This document shows, piece by piece, positions 9,085 to 18,156 of a DNA stretch of 64,000 nt; positions within the stretch are counted from its first letter, which is position 1, and every line of letters begins with the position of its first letter. The position numbers and the translations under genes are program-made. This DNA comes from Pseudomonas kribbensis (GTDB lineage Bacteria; Pseudomonadota; Gammaproteobacteria; Pseudomonadales; Pseudomonadaceae): contig NZ_CP029608.1 of NCBI RefSeq assembly GCF_003352185.1, positions 1,550,001 through 1,614,000 of the forward strand, written 5' to 3'. The notes below the pieces were generated by a model. It ran no database searches. It saw only the letters and a list, made by a program, of their open reading frames with translations, and was not told the DNA's origin.

Positions 9085-9879
9085 TCAGGCAGCGATCAGC
9101 TCGCCTGTACGACGCGGCTCGGCCGGTTTGGTCACCTCGCCGAACAACGCTTTCTGCACCGCTTGCTGGGCTTCGTACGCCAGTGCCGCGCGTTCCCGAC
9201 CCTGGCAGGCAATCGGCTTGAGCAGGTGAACTTCCACATCGCCGCAATCGTTGCTGAACAGACGCATCAGGTGCGACAGCAGATCATCGTCGCCAATGAA
9301 CGGTGCCAGCGTGTCGATCTCGCCGTCGCGCAGATAACGGATCGCCACCGGTTGCAGCATCACTTCCGAATCAATCGCCGCCGACAGCAGGCGACCATGA
9401 AAGGTACGCAGCGAACGGCCATCGGTGGTGGTGCCTTCCGGGAACATCAGCAGCGGATGATCGGTTTGCAGGTGACGGGTCATCTGCTTGCGGATCAACT
9501 GGCTGTCGCCCGAGCCGCGACGGATGAACAGGCTGCCAGCCTTCGCTGCGAGCCAGCCGGCCACCGGCCAGGTGCGCACTTCGGCCTTGGACAGAAACGA
9601 CAGCGGCGTGAGCATGCCGAGCAGCGGAATGTCAGTCCACGACACATGGTTGCTGACCCACAGCATTGGCTGCTTCGGCAGTTCACCATGGACGGTCACG
9701 CGAAAGGGCAGGGCATTGCTCAGGCGCGCCATGAAAAAACGCGACCAGCGCTGCCGGCGTTGCATCGAATGGGCCAGCCCCAGACGTTCGAAAACCCCGA
9801 AGACACTGGCCATGCTCAAGCCCAGCGTCACCACCAGCAGCACCCGCGCGATCCGCGCGTACACCCGCAGCCGGCTCAT
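9085..9879 (-). CDS. olsA: Lyso-ornithine lipid O-acyltransferase (PlsC family)
   Basis: Membrane-associated 1-acyltransferase of 264 aa that adds the second acyl chain to lyso-ornithine lipid. The start is ATG at 9879, which overlaps the olsB stop by one base (TGATG). It has an N-terminal membrane helix (about residues 8-28), the NHVSWTD acceptor motif (family NHxxxxD), and the FPEGTTTDG substrate motif. Its position directly after olsB identifies the substrate better than sequence alone, because plsC-type proteins are otherwise hard to separate. Confidence 0.87.
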   Translation of the reverse strand: MSRLRVYARIARVLLVVTLGLSMASVFGVFERLGLAHSMQRRQRWSRFFMARLSNALPFRVTVHGELPKQPMLWVSNHVSWTDIPLLGMLTPLSFLSKAEVRTWPVAGWLAAKAGSLFIRRGSGDSQLIRKQMTRHLQTDHPLLMFPEGTTTDGRSLRTFHGRLLSAAIDSEVMLQPVAIRYLRDGEIDTLAPFIGDDDLLSHLMRLFSNDCGDVEVHLLKPIACQGRERAALAYEAQQAVQKALFGEVTKPAEPRRTGELIAA

Positions 9880-10634
9880 CACACGGCCGCCTTGAAGTGC
9901 TTGGCGTAGCGCGGGCAGAGTTCGTCGCGCTTGAGCAGGATGAACACGTCGGCGACCTGGAAATCTTCGTCCCAGCACGGCTCGCCGCAGATCTTTGCGC
10001 CCAGGCGCATGTAGGCCTTGAGCAGCGGCGGCATTTCGGCGATCACGTTCGAAGGAAGATCCAGCGTTGGCAGCGGATTCTTCGGTTCGGCGCGCAGGTG
10101 TTCGGTGCACAGATAACGTTCGCGCAGGCGCTGCATGATCGCGTGGGCCTGTACGCCGCCGTCCTGCATCGGGATGCTCGCGCACCCCATCAGATAGCTG
10201 TAGCCGCCCTGATTGAGGACTTCGGCCAGCTCGCCCCAAAGTACGGCGATGGTGCCGCCGTTGCGGTAGGCCGGGTCGACGCAGGTGCGGCCGATTTCCA
10301 GGATCGGGCCTTGCAGACCGGCGAGGCCGTGCAGGCTGAATTCTTCTTCGCTGTAGAACTTGCCCAGGCTGCTGGCGGCGGTGTGATCGAGCAAGCGGGT
10401 GGTCGCCACCAGGCGGCCGGTGTTCAGGTCACGCACGCCGATGTGGCTGCAGTGAACATCATAGTCATCCATGTCCAGACCCAGTTCCGCGCCTTTCAGC
10501 TTGGCGTTGAACTCGCCGCTGAACACGTTGAAGCGCAAGGCCTGGGCTTGCTGCAAGGCCTCGGCGCCGATCAGGCGTTCGGCTTGCAGGCGGCGTTCAT
10601 TGCCGGTGTCGCTGATGCGGGCGATCTGAGTCAT
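9879..10634 (-). CDS. olsB: L-ornithine N(alpha)-acyltransferase
   Basis: A 251-aa GNAT-fold enzyme that transfers a 3-hydroxyacyl chain from ACP to ornithine, the first step of ornithine-lipid synthesis. Recognisable blocks are [57 protein letters not shown] and [12 protein letters not shown], all typical of OlsB. It is the first gene of olsB-olsA. In other pseudomonads the pathway is induced by phosphate starvation; a partial PHO-box-like sequence is seen upstream at 10753-10770. Confidence 0.92.
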   Translation of the reverse strand: MTQIARISDTGNERRLQAERLIGAEALQQAQALRFNVFSGEFNAKLKGAELGLDMDDYDVHCSHIGVRDLNTGRLVATTRLLDHTAASSLGKFYSEEEFSLHGLAGLQGPILEIGRTCVDPAYRNGGTIAVLWGELAEVLNQGGYSYLMGCASIPMQDGGVQAHAIMQRLRERYLCTEHLRAEPKNPLPTLDLPSNVIAEMPPLLKAYMRLGAKICGEPCWDEDFQVADVFILLKRDELCPRYAKHFKAAV

Positions 10635-10752
10635 TTGAATCTCCGTACGGGCCTTTAACCCGTCTTGGGTTACAGCCGATCGACTTTCTTTATGCAGCTG
10701 TGTTGTGCAAAGTCAGGCTATGTAGCCCCGGTGTCATCGCCATGAATGTTTG

Positions 10753-10770
10753 GTGATGCTTATATGACAG
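10753..10770 (-). promoter_or_regulatory. Possible PHO box upstream of olsBA
   Basis: On the minus strand the sequence reads CTGTCATATAAGCATCAC. Against the enterobacterial PHO box (CTGTCAT, 4-bp spacer, CTGTCAC/T), the first half is perfect and the second matches in 4 of 7 positions. It is 119 bp upstream of olsB in the correct orientation. Confidence 0.4.
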
Positions 10771-10787
10771 CCCACGAGGAGCCTCTG

Positions 10788-11693
10788 ATGACCTGGTCGA
10801 CCCTGCTTGAATGTCGCGAACGCCTGCCCGCCGTTGCCGATCTGGCGGAGGGTTTCGCCACGTTGCTGCATCAACTGGGCAGCGTCACGCCGTTCGAACT
10901 GGCGGTGGCGGGAGGGCGGCGAATGGCGACGCCGGGGCTGGCATTTCTGGTGGGCTATCAGGCGGCGTTGCGGATGCTCTGGCCGAGTGCGCCGCCGAGC
11001 CTGGGCGCGTTATGTGCGACCGAACAGCGCAGCCTGCGCCCGGCGGACATGCAGACCCGGCTGACAGATTTGCGCCTGAACGGGCAAAAGGATTTCGTCA
11101 CCGCCGGCGATGCGGCGGACTGGCTACTGATCGCTGCGCGCAGTGAGCAACCCGGCGAATCACCGCGCCTGAGTCTGGCAGTGGTGTACCCCGGTGAATC
11201 CGGCGTGCGGGTGGAAAAACTCCCGGCACTGCCGTTGATGCCGGACATCAGCCATGGCCGCTTGCACCTCGACGACGCGCTGTGCGAGCTGCTCGCCGGG
11301 GACGGTTGGGACGCTTACGTCAAACCGTTCCGAACCCTTGAAGACGTTTACGTGTTGAGCGCAATGACTGCATGGCTGTACGGCGTCGGTCAGGACAGTG
11401 GCTGGCCGCAGCCGCTGCAATTGCGTTTGCTGGCGCTGTTGGCCGGGTGTGCGGAGGTCAGTCGGCAGCCGCCGAACAATCCGGCGGGGCATGTGTTACT
11501 CGGTGGCTTGTTTGCGCAGTTCGACGGGCTCAAGCCAGAGGTCGATCAGGCATTGCGCGACAGTCGTCCGGAGTGGGCGGCGATGTGGCAGCGTGATCAG
11601 GCACTGATGCAACTGGCAGCAGGCGCACGGGCCAAACGACTGGCCAAGGCGCTGGCGGCAAGCCAAAACACATCTGTCATGAACGCCGGCTAG
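10788..11693 (+). CDS. Acyl-CoA-dehydrogenase-like protein of unknown substrate
   Basis: A 301-aa protein. I chose ATG at 10788 (MTWSTLLECRERL) because GAGGAG lies 6 bases before it; upstream in-frame ATGs lack a ribosome site. Parts such as LRLNGQKDFVTAGDAADWLL and LSLAVVYPGESGVRVEKLP resemble the middle beta-domain of acyl-CoA dehydrogenases, where FAD contacts the TAG-type motif. It is shorter than true members (about 380 aa), and the catalytic glutamate region is not apparent, so activity is uncertain. It is divergent from olsBA, which might link it to lipid metabolism. Confidence 0.55.
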   Translation: MTWSTLLECRERLPAVADLAEGFATLLHQLGSVTPFELAVAGGRRMATPGLAFLVGYQAALRMLWPSAPPSLGALCATEQRSLRPADMQTRLTDLRLNGQKDFVTAGDAADWLLIAARSEQPGESPRLSLAVVYPGESGVRVEKLPALPLMPDISHGRLHLDDALCELLAGDGWDAYVKPFRTLEDVYVLSAMTAWLYGVGQDSGWPQPLQLRLLALLAGCAEVSRQPPNNPAGHVLLGGLFAQFDGLKPEVDQALRDSRPEWAAMWQRDQALMQLAAGARAKRLAKALAASQNTSVMNAG

Positions 11694-11724
11694 GCTTGGC
11701 AGGTTCATTCCCAGAGCCCTCACC

Positions 11725-12804
11725 ATGTTCAAAGGCCTGTCCCTGTTTCTGCTGCTGATCAGCTTCACGGTTCAGGCCGAACAATGGCCGGGGGAGCAGT
11801 GGCCGGCTGGTCCGAAAATCGCCGGCCCGGCCGTTGAAGCACTGGAGGCCTATGCCTTCCCGACCCGCGATGACAACACTCGCAAAGGCATCCGTACCGA
11901 TGCCTTGCTGGTGATCCGCGACGGCCAGCTCATCTACGAACGCTACGCCGCTGCAACCACCGCCGACACCCCGCACCTGACCTGGTCCATCAGCAAAAGC
12001 CTGATGGCTACGGTACTCGGCGTGGCCTACGGTGAAGGTTTGTTCAAGCTCGATGACCCGGCCGCAAAATATTATCCGGTGCTGGAAAAACACCCGGCCA
12101 TCACCCTCAAGGATCTTCTGCACTGGGCCTCGGGCATCGACTGGCAGGAAGACTACGAATACGCCCCGCTGAAATCCTCGGTGGTGGCGATGCTCTACAC
12201 CCGCGGCCACCGCGACATGGCCGCCTTTACTGCCCATCACGACAGTTACGCGCCAGCGGGTCAGGCGTTCCGCTATTCCAGCGGTGACAGCAATCTGTTG
12301 GCCGCAGCGCTGAAAACCATCGTCGGCCCGCAGCGGTATCCGGACTATCCATGGACAGCGCTTTTCGATCCGTTGGGCATCCGCCACGCCACCTGGGAAA
12401 CCGATGCTACGGGCACTTTCGTCGCGTCTTCCTATGCCTACCTGACGGCCCGGGATCTGGCGCGAATCGGCCTGCTGATGGAACGGGACGGACGCTGGAA
12501 CGACCGGCAGTTGTTGCCCAAGGATTGGGTCGCCTTCAATCGCGAACCCTTCGCCGGCTACAAGGCTAATCAGGACGAAGCCGTGCCCGGCGGCCACTGG
12601 TGGCTCAATCGCCCGGCGGCCGGCGCCGCCTCGCCGTGGCCCGATGCACCGCCCGACACCTTCGCCGCCCTCGGCCATTGGGGCCAGGTGCTGTATGTGA
12701 TCCCGAGCGAAAAACTGGTGATCGTGCGCTACGGTGATGACCGCGACGGCAGCTATCGCCACAACGAATTGCTCAAGCGCGTGCTCGGGGCGGTGCGGCC
12801 ATGA
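11725..12804 (+). CDS. Exported serine hydrolase, class C beta-lactamase family
   Basis: A 359-aa protein with signal peptide MFKGLSLFLLLISFTVQAEQ. The nucleophile motif SxxK is SISK in LTWSISKSLMATVLG, and the Tyr-containing second motif is YSSGDSNLL (YSS in place of YxN). The GHWGQVLYVIPSEKLVIVRY end contains the HxG-type third motif. This places it among penicillin-binding-protein-like esterases and peptidases (for example the EstB and 6-aminohexanoate-dimer hydrolase groups) and does not make it a resistance enzyme. The next small gene starts inside its stop codon (ATGA), so the two are coupled. Confidence 0.82.
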   Translation: MFKGLSLFLLLISFTVQAEQWPGEQWPAGPKIAGPAVEALEAYAFPTRDDNTRKGIRTDALLVIRDGQLIYERYAAATTADTPHLTWSISKSLMATVLGVAYGEGLFKLDDPAAKYYPVLEKHPAITLKDLLHWASGIDWQEDYEYAPLKSSVVAMLYTRGHRDMAAFTAHHDSYAPAGQAFRYSSGDSNLLAAALKTIVGPQRYPDYPWTALFDPLGIRHATWETDATGTFVASSYAYLTARDLARIGLLMERDGRWNDRQLLPKDWVAFNREPFAGYKANQDEAVPGGHWWLNRPAAGAASPWPDAPPDTFAALGHWGQVLYVIPSEKLVIVRYGDDRDGSYRHNELLKRVLGAVRP

Positions 12805-13103
12805 AACTGTTCAGACGCATCCTGCTGGTGCTGCTGGTCGTGCTGCTGGGCTGGGGCTGGCATGAACGGGAAAACCTGTGGGCCTTCCCCGACATCATCA
12901 GTGCCTATACCGCCAAGGAATACTGTTCGTGCCGCTACGTGATGAACAACGACGCCGAATACTGTCGGGGCTACGTCAAACAGTGGTTGCCCGGTGAGCT
13001 GACCGATGACAGCACGCAAAAACTCGTCAGAGCCAGTGGCATGGGCCGTAGCAACAGCGCCCAATGGCAGGGCGAACGTCAGGGCTGTCGTCTCAAGCCC
13101 TGA
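12801..13103 (+). CDS. Small membrane-anchored cysteine-containing protein, unknown function
   Basis: A 100-aa protein with one N-terminal hydrophobic segment (MKLFRRILLVLLVVLLGWGW) that is an anchor or uncleaved signal. The exported part has four cysteines in the pattern C-S-C then single Cys residues (KEYCSCRYVM, AEYCRGYV, RQGCRLKP), which suggests two disulphides in the periplasm. It overlaps the upstream serine hydrolase by 4 bp, so a helper or modifier role for that enzyme is possible. I do not recognise the family. Confidence 0.7.
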   Translation: MKLFRRILLVLLVVLLGWGWHERENLWAFPDIISAYTAKEYCSCRYVMNNDAEYCRGYVKQWLPGELTDDSTQKLVRASGMGRSNSAQWQGERQGCRLKP

Positions 13104-13184
13104 TCGGCAAAAACAACTACCGGTTTGCATCCCGGCTTCAGGCAGTTAAGGTTCGTCCAGGTTTATCGGCCCCACGAGTCTTCA

Positions 13185-13775
13185 ATGTTCAACCGTTCTC
13201 TGTGCAACGCCTTCGCCGGCCTGCTGCTGGGCGCCGCTGCGCTGCCGGCCCAGGCCAACTGGTATCTGGACGGCGAGTCATCGCGGCTGTCGTTCGTCAG
13301 CACGAAAAACGCCAATATTTCCGAGGTGCAGCGCTTTCTGGTGTTGCACGGCAAGGTCGATCCCGATGGCCACGCCGAAGTCGAGGTCGAGCTGGACTCG
13401 ATCAACAGCGGCATCCCGCTGCGCGACGAGCGCATGCGCAAGGAGCTGTTCCAGATCGAACAATTTCCCGAAGCGACCATCACAACGCAGATCGACCTGC
13501 GCCCGATCAACGATCTGGCCCCCGGCGCGCAGCTTGAATTGCGCCTGCCGCTGACGGTCAACCTGCACGGCAAGCAGCATGAATACCCTGCAGAACTGCT
13601 CGCCACGCGTCTCGATGACCGACGCTTTCAAGTGGTGACCCTGGAGCCGCTGGTGATCAGCGCCGAGGATTTCGATCTGCTGCCGGGCCTGGAAAACCTG
13701 CGCAACATGGCCGGCCTGTCGGCCATCAGTCTGTCGGTGCCGGTGGGTGCGGTGCTGATCTTCACGGCGCGCTGA
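13185..13775 (+). CDS. YceI-family periplasmic lipid-binding protein
   Basis: A 196-aa protein. Start is ATG at 13185 (MFNRSLCNAFAGLLLGAAAL), giving a signal peptide cleaved after AQA. The mature protein begins NWYLDGESSRLSFVSTKN, the usual YceI opening, followed by the lipocalin-like strands DERMRKELFQIEQFPEATI and LRLPLTVNLHGKQHEYPAEL. YceI proteins bind amphiphiles such as isoprenoid quinones in the periplasm. The cardiolipin synthase gene starts 1 bp after its stop, so they form an operon concerned with membrane lipids. Confidence 0.85.
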   Translation: MFNRSLCNAFAGLLLGAAALPAQANWYLDGESSRLSFVSTKNANISEVQRFLVLHGKVDPDGHAEVEVELDSINSGIPLRDERMRKELFQIEQFPEATITTQIDLRPINDLAPGAQLELRLPLTVNLHGKQHEYPAELLATRLDDRRFQVVTLEPLVISAEDFDLLPGLENLRNMAGLSAISLSVPVGAVLIFTAR

Positions 13776-13776
13776 C

Positions 13777-14934
13777 ATGCGCGGCGCAGTGTTCCCGTGG
13801 CGGGACGGCAATCGCTTCGAACTGTTGATCGACGGCCCGCAATTCTTCCCGCGCATGCTGGAAGAAATCGCCAGCGCTCGCGAGCAGATCGAACTGGAGT
13901 TGTATCTGGTGGAGGCCGGCGCCTGTGCCGAAACCGTGATTCAGGCGCTGGTGCTGGCGGCCGAGCGGGGCGTGCGGGTGCGTTGCCTGTTCGATGATTA
14001 CGGCAGCCTCGCGCTCACTCTGACCCTGCGTCAGCGCCTGACCCTCGCCGGGGTCGAGCTGCGTTTCTACAATCGCTTGAGCTGGCGGCGCTGGGTCGGC
14101 AATTTCTATCGCGATCACCGCAAGCTGCTGCTGGTCGATCAGCGTCTGGCGGTGGTCGGCGGCACCGGGCTCACCGACGAGTTCTGGCAGCCGGGCCACG
14201 ACACCAGCGAATGGCACGAAGTGATGGTGCACATCACCGGCCCCCTGGTGCTCGACTGGCAACTGCTGTTCGACCGCCAATGGATCGCCAACCGCCATCG
14301 CCGTGCCTGGAAGCCTCACGCGAATTTCGGCCTGCCGCGATTGCCGCGCGTACCCGACACGGGCGAGGGCATGGGCCGCGTGGCCTATGCCGATGCCCGC
14401 CAGCATCGCGATATTCTGCAATCACTGTTCCGCGCCCTGAACAGTGGCCAGAAGCGTATCTGGCTGGCGACGCCGTACTTTCTGCCGACCTGGAAAATCC
14501 GTCGCTCCCTGCGCAAGGCTGCTGCCCGTGGTCTCGATGTGCGCCTGCTGTTGACCGGGCCGCGCACCGATCATCCGTCGGTGCGCTACGCCGGGCATCG
14601 CTACTATCCGCGCCTGCTCAAGGCCGGGGTGAAGATCTTCGAATACCAGCCGTGTTTCCTGCACCTGAAAATGGTGCTGGTGGACGATTGGGTGAGCATC
14701 GGTTCGTGCAACTTCGACCACTGGAATCTGCGCTTCAACCTTGAGGCGAATCTGGAGGCGCTGGATCCGTCACTGACGGCAGCGGCGGTGGCGAGTTTCG
14801 AGAAGGACTTCGGCCTGAGTCAGCAGGTGAGTCTGGAGGAATGGCAGCGCCGGCCGTTGTGGCGGCGGGTGAAGCAGCGGATCTGGGGCTGGGTGGATCG
14901 GGTGGTGGTCAATCTGCTGGACAGACGCGGCTAG
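13777..14934 (+). CDS. clsB: Cardiolipin synthase B-type (phospholipase D family)
   Basis: A 385-aa enzyme with two HKD active-site motifs: HRKLLLVDQRLAVVGG (about residues 112-127) and HLKMVLVDDWVSIGSCNFD (about residues 290-308). It lacks the N-terminal membrane helices of ClsA, as in ClsB/YbhO. It condenses phosphatidylglycerol with another phospholipid or glycerol at the inner membrane. It directly follows the yceI-like gene. The symbol is by family resemblance. Confidence 0.85.
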   Translation: MRGAVFPWRDGNRFELLIDGPQFFPRMLEEIASAREQIELELYLVEAGACAETVIQALVLAAERGVRVRCLFDDYGSLALTLTLRQRLTLAGVELRFYNRLSWRRWVGNFYRDHRKLLLVDQRLAVVGGTGLTDEFWQPGHDTSEWHEVMVHITGPLVLDWQLLFDRQWIANRHRRAWKPHANFGLPRLPRVPDTGEGMGRVAYADARQHRDILQSLFRALNSGQKRIWLATPYFLPTWKIRRSLRKAAARGLDVRLLLTGPRTDHPSVRYAGHRYYPRLLKAGVKIFEYQPCFLHLKMVLVDDWVSIGSCNFDHWNLRFNLEANLEALDPSLTAAAVASFEKDFGLSQQVSLEEWQRRPLWRRVKQRIWGWVDRVVVNLLDRRG

Positions 14935-14942
14935 TCGCAGTT

Positions 14943-14973
14943 GATCGTTCCCACGCGGAGCGTGGGAACGATC
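14943..14973. repeat. Perfect palindrome (REP-type) between convergent genes
   Basis: GATCGTTCCCACGC and its complement form 14-bp arms around a 3-base loop. The GTTCCCACGC family is a common intergenic repeat in fluorescent pseudomonads. It lies between clsB and the convergent bglX and could stop transcription in both directions, though it has no T run. Confidence 0.75.
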
Positions 14974-14988
14974 GGTTAGCTTTTACCG

Positions 14989-17280
14989 TTACAGCAACTC
15001 GAAGCTCTGCTGCGTCACATCCTGGGAGTCCAGGCCGATCTGCACGTTGAACTTGCCAGGCTCGGCCGCGTACTTGAGCTGGGCGTTGTAGAACTTCAGG
15101 TCGTCTTCGCTGATGGTGAAGTGCACAACCTTCTGCTCGCCGGCCTTGAGCATGATTTTCTGGAAGTTCTTCAGCTCCTTGACCGGACGGATCATCGAAC
15201 CGGTGACGTCCTGAATGTACAACTGCACCACGGTTTCGCCGTCACGCTTGCCGGTGTTTTTCACCGTGACACTGGCGTCGAGCTTGCCGGTGGCGTTCAG
15301 GGTGGTCGACGACAGCGCCATGTCGCTCAGCGCGAAATCGGTGTAGCTCAGGCCGAAACCGAACGGGAACAGCGGTCCGGTGGTGTCATCGAAATACTGC
15401 GAGGTGTAGTTGCCCGGTTTGCCCGGCGTGAACGGCCGGCCAATGCTCAGGTGGTTGTAGTAGGTCGGGATCTGGCCCACGGAACGCGGGAAGGTCACCG
15501 GCAGTTTGCCCGACGGGTTGTAGTCGCCGAACAGCACGTCGGCGATGGCGTTGCCGCCCTCGGTGCCGCTGAACCAGGTTTCCAGGATCGCATCAGCCTG
15601 TTCTTTCTCCTGAAGTATCGTCAGCGGACGGCCGTTCATCAGCACCAGCACCAGCGGCTTGCCGGTGGCTTTCAGGGCGCGGATCAGCTCACGCTGGTTT
15701 TCCGGGATGTTCAGGTCGGTACGGCTCGACGATTCGTGGGACATGCCACGGGATTCGCCCACGGCCGCGACCACCACGTCAGCGTCCTTCGCGGCTTTCA
15801 CCGCTTCGTCGATCAGCACGTTGGCCGGGCGCGGGTCATCGACCACTTCCGGCGCATCGAAGTTGAGGAAGTTCAGGTAGTCGAGGACTTTCTTGTCGCT
15901 GGTGATGTTGGCGCCACGGGCGTAGATCAGGTTCGCCTTGTCGCCGATCACGTTGCTCATACCGTCGAACAGGGTCACCGATTGCGCCGGACGGCCGGCG
16001 GCGGCCCAACTGCCCATCATGTCGATCGGCGCCTTGGCCAGCGGGCCGACCAGGGCGACTTTCGCGGTTTTCTTCAGCGGCAGGGTTTCGTTCTGGTTCT
16101 TCAGCAGCACCAGGCTGCGACGCGCCACTTCGCGGGCTTCGGCGCGGTGCAGTCGGCTGTCGGCGTAGGTGTCGACCGGATCGTCTTCAGCCTTGCCGAT
16201 GCGCAGGTATGGGTCCTTGAACAGGCCCATGTCGTACTTGGCGGCGAGGACTTCACGCACGGCGTTGTCGATGTCTTTCTGTTCGATCTCGCCGGACTTG
16301 AGCAGCCCCGGCAGCTCTTTGCCGTACAGGGTGTCGTTCATGCTCATGTCGATGCCGGCCTTGATCGCCAGCTTTGCCGCTTCGCGACCGTCGGCGGCGA
16401 CGCCGTGCTTGATCAGCTCGAAGATCGCGCCGTGGTCGCTGACTGCCAGGCCCTTGAAGCCCCATTCCTTGCGCAACAGGTCGTTCATCAGCCAGGTGTT
16501 GGCGGTGGCCGGGATGCCGTTGATCGAGTTCAGCGCGACCATCACGCCACCGGCGCCGGCATCAATTGCGGCGCGGTACGGCGGCAGGTAGTCCTGGTAC
16601 ATCTTCACCGGGCTCATGTCCACGGTGTTGTAGTCGCGACCGCCCTCGACCGCGCCGTACAGGGCGAAGTGCTTGACGCTGGCCATGATGCTGTCGGCCG
16701 CGCTCGGCGTGTCGCCCTGATAGGCCTTGACCATGACTTTGGCGATACGCGAAGTCAGGTAGGTGTCTTCACCGAAGCCTTCGGAGCTGCGGCCCCAGCG
16801 CGGGTCGCGGGAGATGTCGACCATCGGCGCAAAGGTGATGTCGAGGCTGTCGGCTGCCGCCTCTTTGGCGGCGATCCGCCCGGACTGGCCGATGGCGTCC
16901 ATGTCCCAGCTCGATGCGAGGGCCAATGGAATCGGGAAAATCGTACGGTGACCGTGGATCACGTCGTACGCGAAAAACATCGGGATCTTCAGGCGGCTGC
17001 GCATGGCAGCGTCCTGCATCGGACGGTTTTCCGGGCGGGTGATCGAGTTGAACGTGCCACCGATGTTACCGGCGGCGATCTCTTTGCGGATCAACTCGCG
17101 GGGCATTTCCGGGCCGATGCTGATCAGGCGCAACTGGCCGATCTTCTCGTCGAGGGTCATTTGTTTCATCAGGTTACTGATGAACGCGTCCTTGTTTTCC
17201 AGAGGTACCGGGGTCGTGGCGGCCAGTACCTGATGACTGGCCAGGCTGACGAACAGGCCCAGCAAACACAGCTTCTTCAT
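14989..17280 (-). CDS. bglX: Periplasmic beta-glucosidase, glycoside hydrolase family 3
   Basis: A 763-aa exported enzyme. ATG at 17280 gives MKKLCLLGLFVSLASHQVLA, a standard signal peptide; the in-frame TTG upstream is less likely. The GH3 N-domain begins MKQMTLDEKIGQLRLI. The catalytic nucleophile aspartate is in GLAVSDHGAIFELIKHG, and the family segments DPRWGRSSEGFGEDTYL and KHFALYGAVEGGRDYN are present. The C-terminal fibronectin-III-like domain closes the protein. It hydrolyses beta-linked glucosides in the periplasm. It is monocistronic. Confidence 0.93.
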   Translation of the reverse strand: MKKLCLLGLFVSLASHQVLAATTPVPLENKDAFISNLMKQMTLDEKIGQLRLISIGPEMPRELIRKEIAAGNIGGTFNSITRPENRPMQDAAMRSRLKIPMFFAYDVIHGHRTIFPIPLALASSWDMDAIGQSGRIAAKEAAADSLDITFAPMVDISRDPRWGRSSEGFGEDTYLTSRIAKVMVKAYQGDTPSAADSIMASVKHFALYGAVEGGRDYNTVDMSPVKMYQDYLPPYRAAIDAGAGGVMVALNSINGIPATANTWLMNDLLRKEWGFKGLAVSDHGAIFELIKHGVAADGREAAKLAIKAGIDMSMNDTLYGKELPGLLKSGEIEQKDIDNAVREVLAAKYDMGLFKDPYLRIGKAEDDPVDTYADSRLHRAEAREVARRSLVLLKNQNETLPLKKTAKVALVGPLAKAPIDMMGSWAAAGRPAQSVTLFDGMSNVIGDKANLIYARGANITSDKKVLDYLNFLNFDAPEVVDDPRPANVLIDEAVKAAKDADVVVAAVGESRGMSHESSSRTDLNIPENQRELIRALKATGKPLVLVLMNGRPLTILQEKEQADAILETWFSGTEGGNAIADVLFGDYNPSGKLPVTFPRSVGQIPTYYNHLSIGRPFTPGKPGNYTSQYFDDTTGPLFPFGFGLSYTDFALSDMALSSTTLNATGKLDASVTVKNTGKRDGETVVQLYIQDVTGSMIRPVKELKNFQKIMLKAGEQKVVHFTISEDDLKFYNAQLKYAAEPGKFNVQIGLDSQDVTQQSFELL

Positions 17281-17540
17281 GAATAGTTTTCTCAAGGGCC
17301 TAAACGGCGTTACAACGCCGGCCAGCCAAAATTTAGGGAGCGACTATTGTTGTTCGGGTGCTGATTCAAAAAACGACAGCCGAATGTACGTCGACAGTTT
17401 CGGCGACGTGATCGCGCAGGGCCTCTTTTTAGCCCATCGGCCCGCTGCAATCCAGTGGCGCGGGCGATTATGCCCCAAGAGCCGGTTCAGAAGGTTTCAC
17501 GCGCGATCATTCATGAAATGTGCAAGGGAGCTCCCGAACG

Positions 17541-18149
17541 ATGAATGTCAGTCCTGTCTACCGCTCGCGTTTGCAGGTCGCCACCTTGCTGGTGCTGGTC
17601 GCGTTGTTGACCGCCTGCGGCATCAACAACATTCCCACCCTGGATGAACAGGCCAAGGCCGCCTGGGGGCAGGTGCAGAACCAGTACCAGCGCCGTGCCG
17701 ACCTGATCCCCAACCTGGTGGAAACCGTGAAGGGTTATGCCAAACACGAGGAGGCCACGCTGACGGCGGTGGTCGAGGCCCGGGCCAAGGCAACGTCGAT
17801 CCAGGTCGATGCCAGCACCCTCGACAACCCGGAAAAGCTCAAGCAGTTCCAGCAGGCCCAGGATCAGCTGACCGGTGCCTTGAGCCGGTTGATGGTGGTG
17901 TCCGAACGATATCCGGACCTGAAGGCCAACCAGAACTTCCTCGCCCTGCAGTCGCAACTTGAAGGCACGGAAAACCGCATCGCCGTGGCCCGCCGGGATT
18001 TCATTCTGGCGGTGCAGAAGTACAACACCGAAATCCGCACCTTCCCCGGTCGCCTGTGGCACAGCGTGATGTACAGCGACCTGCCGATCCGCGAGACCTT
18101 CGAAGCCACCAGCCCCGGCGCGGACAAGGCGCCGGAAGTGAAGTTCTGA
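17541..18149 (+). CDS. LemA family protein
   Basis: A 202-aa protein. ATG at 17541 gives a membrane segment with lipobox-like ALLTACG, then the classic LemA block (QNQYQRRADLIPNLVETVKG) and a long helical body ending near FPGRLWHSVMY. LemA proteins are membrane-anchored helical bundles, outside facing, of unclear function. It is followed 7 bp later by a TPM-domain gene, and the LemA/TPM/TPM order is a widely conserved cluster thought to act in envelope stress or membrane-protein maintenance. Confidence 0.88.
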   Translation: MNVSPVYRSRLQVATLLVLVALLTACGINNIPTLDEQAKAAWGQVQNQYQRRADLIPNLVETVKGYAKHEEATLTAVVEARAKATSIQVDASTLDNPEKLKQFQQAQDQLTGALSRLMVVSERYPDLKANQNFLALQSQLEGTENRIAVARRDFILAVQKYNTEIRTFPGRLWHSVMYSDLPIRETFEATSPGADKAPEVKF

Positions 18150-18156
18150 CTCGGTG

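Noticed and set aside
15121..17286. 721-codon open frame opposite bglX
   Set aside because: Shadow of the GH3 beta-glucosidase; composition is non-protein-like and no ribosome site or motif is seen.
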